This document shows, one piece after another, positions 59,598 to 64,000 of a stretch of DNA of 64,000 bases (its first letter is position 1; each line of letters opens with the position of its first letter). The notes under the pieces were generated by a model. It did not search any database. It was not told the DNA's origin and was given only the letters and a program-made list of their open reading frames with translations. The stretch covers positions 56,484-120,483 of the forward strand of contig JAIEPD010000001.1 in NCBI GenBank assembly GCA_019749935.1. Reading direction: 5' to 3'. The DNA is from Alphaproteobacteria bacterium (GTDB taxonomy: Bacteria; Pseudomonadota; Alphaproteobacteria; Paracaedibacterales; CAIULA01). The translations under genes and the position numbers were made by a program.

Positions 59598-59599
59598 CT

Positions 59600-59938
59600 T
59601 TAAAAGCGTAATGAGAGTCCACTGAATGAAAAGTCGTTGTAGGTTTGTAAGCCGTGACTCAATAAACTAGGAACTAAAACAGCATCACCTTCTTCAAAAA
59701 GGGATTTAATCTCACCTGTTAAAATACACTTTCCTGTGCAAGCTATCATCAGCGTATCAACTTCATGATGATGAAGTGAAACTTCTTCCCCTGGTTTTAA
59801 AAAAACCCACTGCATTTTCAAAAGTCCTTGATGTTTTTTTAAAAAATTACCAAGGACAGGATGAGAAGAAAATTGAGGTTTTTGATTAAAAAATTCTCGT
59901 GAGATGACAGCAGAGTGACGCATGAGTTGCTCAGACAT
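59600..59938 (-). CDS. Cupin-domain protein
   Basis: KMQWVFLKPGEEVSLHHHEVDTLMIACTGKCILTGEIKSLFEEGDAVLVPSLLSHGLQ. Confidence 0.85.
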   Translation of the reverse strand: MSEQLMRHSAVISREFFNQKPQFSSHPVLGNFLKKHQGLLKMQWVFLKPGEEVSLHHHEVDTLMIACTGKCILTGEIKSLFEEGDAVLVPSLLSHGLQTYNDFSFSGLSLRF

Positions 59939-61193
59939 CTTTTTCTCCTTGAATATCTTTAATAAACAGAAGTCCTATGAAGCTAATACCTGCGCTTAGC
60001 ATGAGATAATAAACAGGGACAACATCTTTATAAAAAACACTCATAAGATAAGTTATAACCATTGGAGCTGTTCCGCCAAATATTCCCATGCTTAAATTAT
60101 TGCTTAAAGCAATGCATGTGTAGCGTGTTTTTACTGAAAAACAGTCCGCAAGAAATGATGGGATTGGTCCTAGAAAAGCTCCTGTTAAAAAGGATAAAGA
60201 AAGATGAACGATTAAAAATGAACTTACGTCTTTCTCTTCTAAAAGAGGGACAGAAAAAAGGCACAAGAAAATTGCAGAAATTGCCACATAAGTTAGAATT
60301 TTCTTTCTACCCCATTTGTCTGATAACTTACCAAAGATAAGAGCTGCTATTCCTATCAATAAAACGCCGGGTGTATTCAATAAGCCTTTGAAGAGTGGTG
60401 ATAAATCTTTGAAATTCTGCTGCGCATAACCAGAGTAAAAAACTGTCAAAGTATACATCCCAACAGCAAGATAACACTGCACAATAATGGCGATAAGAAT
60501 TGGTTTTAAATCTTTGGAAAAGGCTTCTTTAATTGGAAGCTTTGATATGGGATTATCTTTTTGAAATTCAAGGAATCCTTTAGATTCTTTTAAATTTAAA
60601 CGAAGATAAATTGCCCATATGATTCCAATTGAGCTAATGAAAAATGGAATTCTCCACCCCCATTTAAACATCTGCTCAGGGCTTAATATGTTATGCAAGA
60701 AGGCTGATAGAAGAGACCCAAGCGCCATTCCTAATACAAGGCTCAGAGCGGCAATACTGCCGTAAAATCCTTTATTTTTAGGTTCTGCTCCCTCTACGAG
60801 ATAAGTCATTGTTCCAGCATATTCTCCGCCCATCGCAAGCCCCTGGAGTAATCGGATGAGAATTAAGAGAATTGAAGCCCATATTCCTATGTTTTCATAG
60901 GTGGGTAGAAGTCCAATCATGAATGTCGGTACAGACATCAGGATCATGGAATAATATAAAGCACTTTTTCTGCCAAATTTATCGCCTATATGACCGAAAA
61001 GAATGCCACCTAAGGGTCTTACCATAATCCCTATGGCAAATACTCCAAAAGCCTTGAATAAAGAGAGTAGGGGAGAGGAAGCAGGAAAAAATACCGCACC
61101 GATCACATGAGCAAAATAACCAAAAACGATAAACTCGTACCACTCAATAATATTTCCAATTGTACAAGCTAAAAAGGATTTGGTGTTTTTCAT
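59931..61193 (-). CDS. MFS transporter, MHS/ProP-like family (second copy)
   Basis: IGNIIEWYEFIVFGYFAHVIGAVFFPA; IMVRPLGGILFGHIGDKFGRKSAL; LLQGLAMGGEYAGTMTYLVE. Confidence 0.93.
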   Translation of the reverse strand: MKNTKSFLACTIGNIIEWYEFIVFGYFAHVIGAVFFPASSPLLSLFKAFGVFAIGIMVRPLGGILFGHIGDKFGRKSALYYSMILMSVPTFMIGLLPTYENIGIWASILLILIRLLQGLAMGGEYAGTMTYLVEGAEPKNKGFYGSIAALSLVLGMALGSLLSAFLHNILSPEQMFKWGWRIPFFISSIGIIWAIYLRLNLKESKGFLEFQKDNPISKLPIKEAFSKDLKPILIAIIVQCYLAVGMYTLTVFYSGYAQQNFKDLSPLFKGLLNTPGVLLIGIAALIFGKLSDKWGRKKILTYVAISAIFLCLFSVPLLEEKDVSSFLIVHLSLSFLTGAFLGPIPSFLADCFSVKTRYTCIALSNNLSMGIFGGTAPMVITYLMSVFYKDVVPVYYLMLSAGISFIGLLFIKDIQGEKDV

Positions 61194-61215
61194 CTTTTTC
61201 CTTGATTTGAATCAA

Positions 61216-62040
61216 TTAATCTAAATTAAAAGACTGAGCACTCTTTAAAAGTTTTGATTTGCTGTAACAGCCAGTTTTTTCCTTGATTTGATTAACATAA
61301 CATTCAACAGTACGAGGGGAAATTTGAAGAACTGCAGCGACTTCTTTTGCACTCTTTCCAGTTCCAAGTAATTTAAGGCACTCGCTTTCCCTTTTTGTGA
61401 GTGTAACAAGTCCGTTTGGCCCGTTTATTAAAAACTTGTCAATCTTGATTAGGTTGATAATTTCAGTCAGAGGATTTAACGCGTTATTCTGTAGAGAAGG
61501 TGAGGGCAAGCAATGCTCGAACTGCGCTAACTTTTCCTTATCATTAATATTAATGATTTCACTGGATTTTAAGTTAAAATAATGTATGAATTCTTCGAAA
61601 TAAGGCAGGGTGTTTAGATAAATTTGCGATATTCCACCTCTGTCACAAGATGTAGAAAAAGTCCACAATTCTAAATAATCATCTCTCCATTTGTAAAAGT
61701 TTATTCCATGCCACATTCCGAAATGATTCAAAGCATCCAAAAAGTGATCATGACGTGCTGAAGGCCATAAAACTCTATAGGAATGATTTAGGTGAGCAGT
61801 GTCCATTGCTTCCTGAAAAAATGCCCCATGATCTTTAACGTTTTGATAATGATATTTCAGCCAGTCTTGATTCGTAGATAAAAACAAATACCGACCATTT
61901 TGATAGACTCGTTTATAACCAAAGGTTGTAAGACCAAGCGGCTGAGTGAAGAAATCGCTGAGAACAGAGAGGTTTTTTGCCATTTCTAAGCTATATTGCA
62001 AAGCAATTTTATTCTTTTGGGTTTCGCAAGACATAGACAT
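61216..62040 (-). CDS. LuxR-family HTH transcriptional regulator with uncharacterised N-terminal sensor region
   Basis: C-terminal LTKRESECLKLLGTGKSAKEVAAVLQISPRTVECYVNQIKEKTGCYSKSKLLKSA. Confidence 0.9.
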   Translation of the reverse strand: MSMSCETQKNKIALQYSLEMAKNLSVLSDFFTQPLGLTTFGYKRVYQNGRYLFLSTNQDWLKYHYQNVKDHGAFFQEAMDTAHLNHSYRVLWPSARHDHFLDALNHFGMWHGINFYKWRDDYLELWTFSTSCDRGGISQIYLNTLPYFEEFIHYFNLKSSEIININDKEKLAQFEHCLPSPSLQNNALNPLTEIINLIKIDKFLINGPNGLVTLTKRESECLKLLGTGKSAKEVAAVLQISPRTVECYVNQIKEKTGCYSKSKLLKSAQSFNLD

Positions 62041-62441
62041 ATAACCTCACAATAAAGCTAATGAATTCTAAGATAGCCGACTCTTAGGTTATATTAGGAA
62101 ATTTAACTAAAATTCAATCCAAATTAGAAAGAAAAAGATAAAAAATCTAAAAAGATAGGGGGGCAGTTAAAGATTAATAACACACACATAAATCGCATAA
62201 TCTATATTATGGAAAGTAAAATATGCTTTTTTGAATTCACTATTCACAGGAAGAAATCATTCAGCCTTATAGGTATAAGTTCCTAGAAGCTGTTTTAATA
62301 TGGGTTCATTTGAAATTTTATATCCAAGCAGATCAAAGAATTAAAATCCAAAAAATTATTTATTAGGCTCAATAATAGTATTGTTTTTTTTATTGTATGA
62401 AGTATAAAATACAAAAAATGTTTATTATAAGGATTATCTAA

Positions 62442-62870
62442 GTGTCTGAGACTCTAACCCATAACGACTTATTTAAAATGACAATCAATATGGTTTCTTC
62501 GTATTTATCAAACCACTCTGTAACATTAGAAGAGATTCCTGCAGTTATTGCTAAAATCTATCAAACACTTTCCGTTGCCAATGAAACCCCTAATAGCTTT
62601 AGAAATCGCCCTGCTCATCAACCAGCAGTTCCAATTTCAGAATCTGTCACAGATGAATACATTGTTTGCTTAGAAGACGGCAAGAAACTTCAAATGCTTA
62701 AGCGTCATTTAAATACAGTTTATAAAATGAGCTTAGATCAATACAAAGAGCGTTGGGGCCTTCCTGCAGATTATCCGGTTGTTTCTCCAAACTACGCAAA
62801 ACGGAGAAGTCAAATCGCTAAGAATACAGGCCTCGGTTTAACAGGTCGTCGTAGCCGTCGCGTAGCTTAA
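62442..62870 (+). CDS. mucR: MucR/Ros-type transcriptional regulator (GTG start)
   Basis: DEYIVCLEDGKKLQMLKRHLNTVYKMSLDQYKERWGLPADYPVVSPNYAKRRSQIAKNTGLG. Confidence 0.94.
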   Translation: MSETLTHNDLFKMTINMVSSYLSNHSVTLEEIPAVIAKIYQTLSVANETPNSFRNRPAHQPAVPISESVTDEYIVCLEDGKKLQMLKRHLNTVYKMSLDQYKERWGLPADYPVVSPNYAKRRSQIAKNTGLGLTGRRSRRVA

Positions 62871-62892
62871 AAGCCTATTTCTGTTTACAAGA

Positions 62893-62926
62893 AAGCCCAA
62901 GCTCTTTATAGTTTGGGCTTTTTTAT
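62893..62926. terminator. Bidirectional terminator between mucR and comEC
   Basis: AAGCCCAA-N12-TTGGGCTT followed by TTTTATTTT. Confidence 0.83.
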
Positions 62927-63904
62927 TTTCCTAATCTTTACTCTCCATGGGCGTTTGCCAAAATACTCTTTTGCATTTACGACTTTAATATCATTTGGGC
63001 AAGCCCAAAGATAATGCCCCCCTCGCCTGCTCAACTGAAATCTGTCAATTATTGATGAAGAATCTATTTTATCGTGGCAGGCCCTCCAGACATATCCATT
63101 ACTAATAAGCCATAGATTATAACCACAGTGCTGACGAACATAAGCATCTATAACCTCATAAGATCGCTTTTGTCTTTTTTCATCTAAGTAAGGATTGGCA
63201 ATAAGGGTTATCTTACTTTCATCTAAAGGGTAATACATAACTGGATTGTTCCAAGGTTTAATTTCAGTTAATCCCAACTCCTTTGCCCACATTTCAGAAG
63301 CAAAAATTCCATTTTTATTCGATGAAATATTTAAGGTTTTATCTGAACGATAAGCAATAACCTCCTCCGTTACGTAGATGTGAGGATGATGATCATAAAA
63401 AAAGAAAAAACTTGAAAAGCAAATTGGAATAAGGCCCAGCCATCTCCATTTTTCTTTCCATAAACATAACCACAGTCCTCCAAAAGTCGTTAAAGCTATG
63501 AATATACAATGAGGTGTTGCCACCAAAATTGCGGCCCCTGGCCAGTAAGCAATTTTCTTAGCAGAAAATGCTAAAAGGCTTAACCATAAATCTAGCATTT
63601 TAAAGATCCAGATAAATTTACCAAATGCTAATGAGAAAACTGCAAGCAAAACAGTTGGCATAATCAAAAAGCTTGTTAAGGGAATTGCCAATAAATTCCC
63701 TGCAACAGCCTGTAAGGTAAAGCGATTAAAGGTGTAAATTACCAAAGGAGTCGTTGCCAATGTTGCAACAACCGTTGTTAAAATGATGCCAAAACTATGG
63801 CCTAAGTACTTTCGATACCAATGTCCAGAAGACATCCAATTTTTTAAAAAGGTCCAACCTCCTTCGTAGGTTGCAATTAACGCAATAACAGCCGCAAATG
63901 ACAA
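62906..63904 (-). CDS. comEC: ComEC/Rec2-type competence protein, C-terminal portion; 5' end appears truncated
   Basis: SFQLSFAAVIALIATYEGG...YLGHSFGIILTTVVATLATTPLVIYTFNRFTLQAVAGNLLAIPLTSFLIMP; same frame has TAA at 63965..63967 and continues only as ...PSIDCHAPLSISFQLSF. Confidence 0.75.
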   Translation of the reverse strand: MSFAAVIALIATYEGGWTFLKNWMSSGHWYRKYLGHSFGIILTTVVATLATTPLVIYTFNRFTLQAVAGNLLAIPLTSFLIMPTVLLAVFSLAFGKFIWIFKMLDLWLSLLAFSAKKIAYWPGAAILVATPHCIFIALTTFGGLWLCLWKEKWRWLGLIPICFSSFFFFYDHHPHIYVTEEVIAYRSDKTLNISSNKNGIFASEMWAKELGLTEIKPWNNPVMYYPLDESKITLIANPYLDEKRQKRSYEVIDAYVRQHCGYNLWLISNGYVWRACHDKIDSSSIIDRFQLSRRGGHYLWACPNDIKVVNAKEYFGKRPWRVKIRKIKKPKL

Positions 63905-64000
63905 TTGAAAGCTAATGGATAACGGGGCATGACAATCAATGGAAGGAAAAGTTACTCTAATCTTTTAAATAGTTTGAACTTCTTGCTCTTTTAAAGCTTC

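Overview
AT-rich alphaproteobacterial chromosome segment. Evidence for the lineage: lptF-lptG-lptD, NDUFA12, CarD, ctaG preceded by a coxF-like small ORF, MucR/Ros, ispG, and a GTA-type terminase. Gene decay plus many signal-peptide accessory proteins suggest a host-associated, Holosporales-like bacterium; this is inference only. Most of the window is ordinary housekeeping sequence: LPS export, nth, aroA, kup, a YbhGFSR-like ABC exporter, dksA, fdxA, carD, truB-rpsO-pnp, tRNA-Gln, rlmD, ispG, phbB/fabG, lpdA, phrB, rluD, fbaB, TldD/TldE, and ndk-pgsA-AI2E-coxF-ctaG. The most interesting parts are: (1) two adjacent genes (22.4-24.1 kb) encoding receiver-like (REC) domains with the apparent phosphotransfer residues kept but placed behind Sec signal peptides; (2) a 1457-aa exported protein (55.2-59.6 kb) that appears to fuse Sel1-like repeats, an FAD/NAD-binding oxidoreductase and leucine-rich repeats, overlapping an upstream secreted ORF; (3) a CheB methylesterase-domain gene interrupted by one in-frame TGA, with both flanks in the same frame and the catalytic Ser/His/Asp motifs kept; (4) a NUDIX hydrolase with a lipoprotein-like signal; (5) a lone intact GTA-type large terminase next to a VapBC-like pair; and several secreted low-complexity, truncated or frameshifted genes. 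No CRISPR array, rRNA operon, transposase or complete prophage was recognised. All calls are from reading the sequence and ORF translations; no database search was run.
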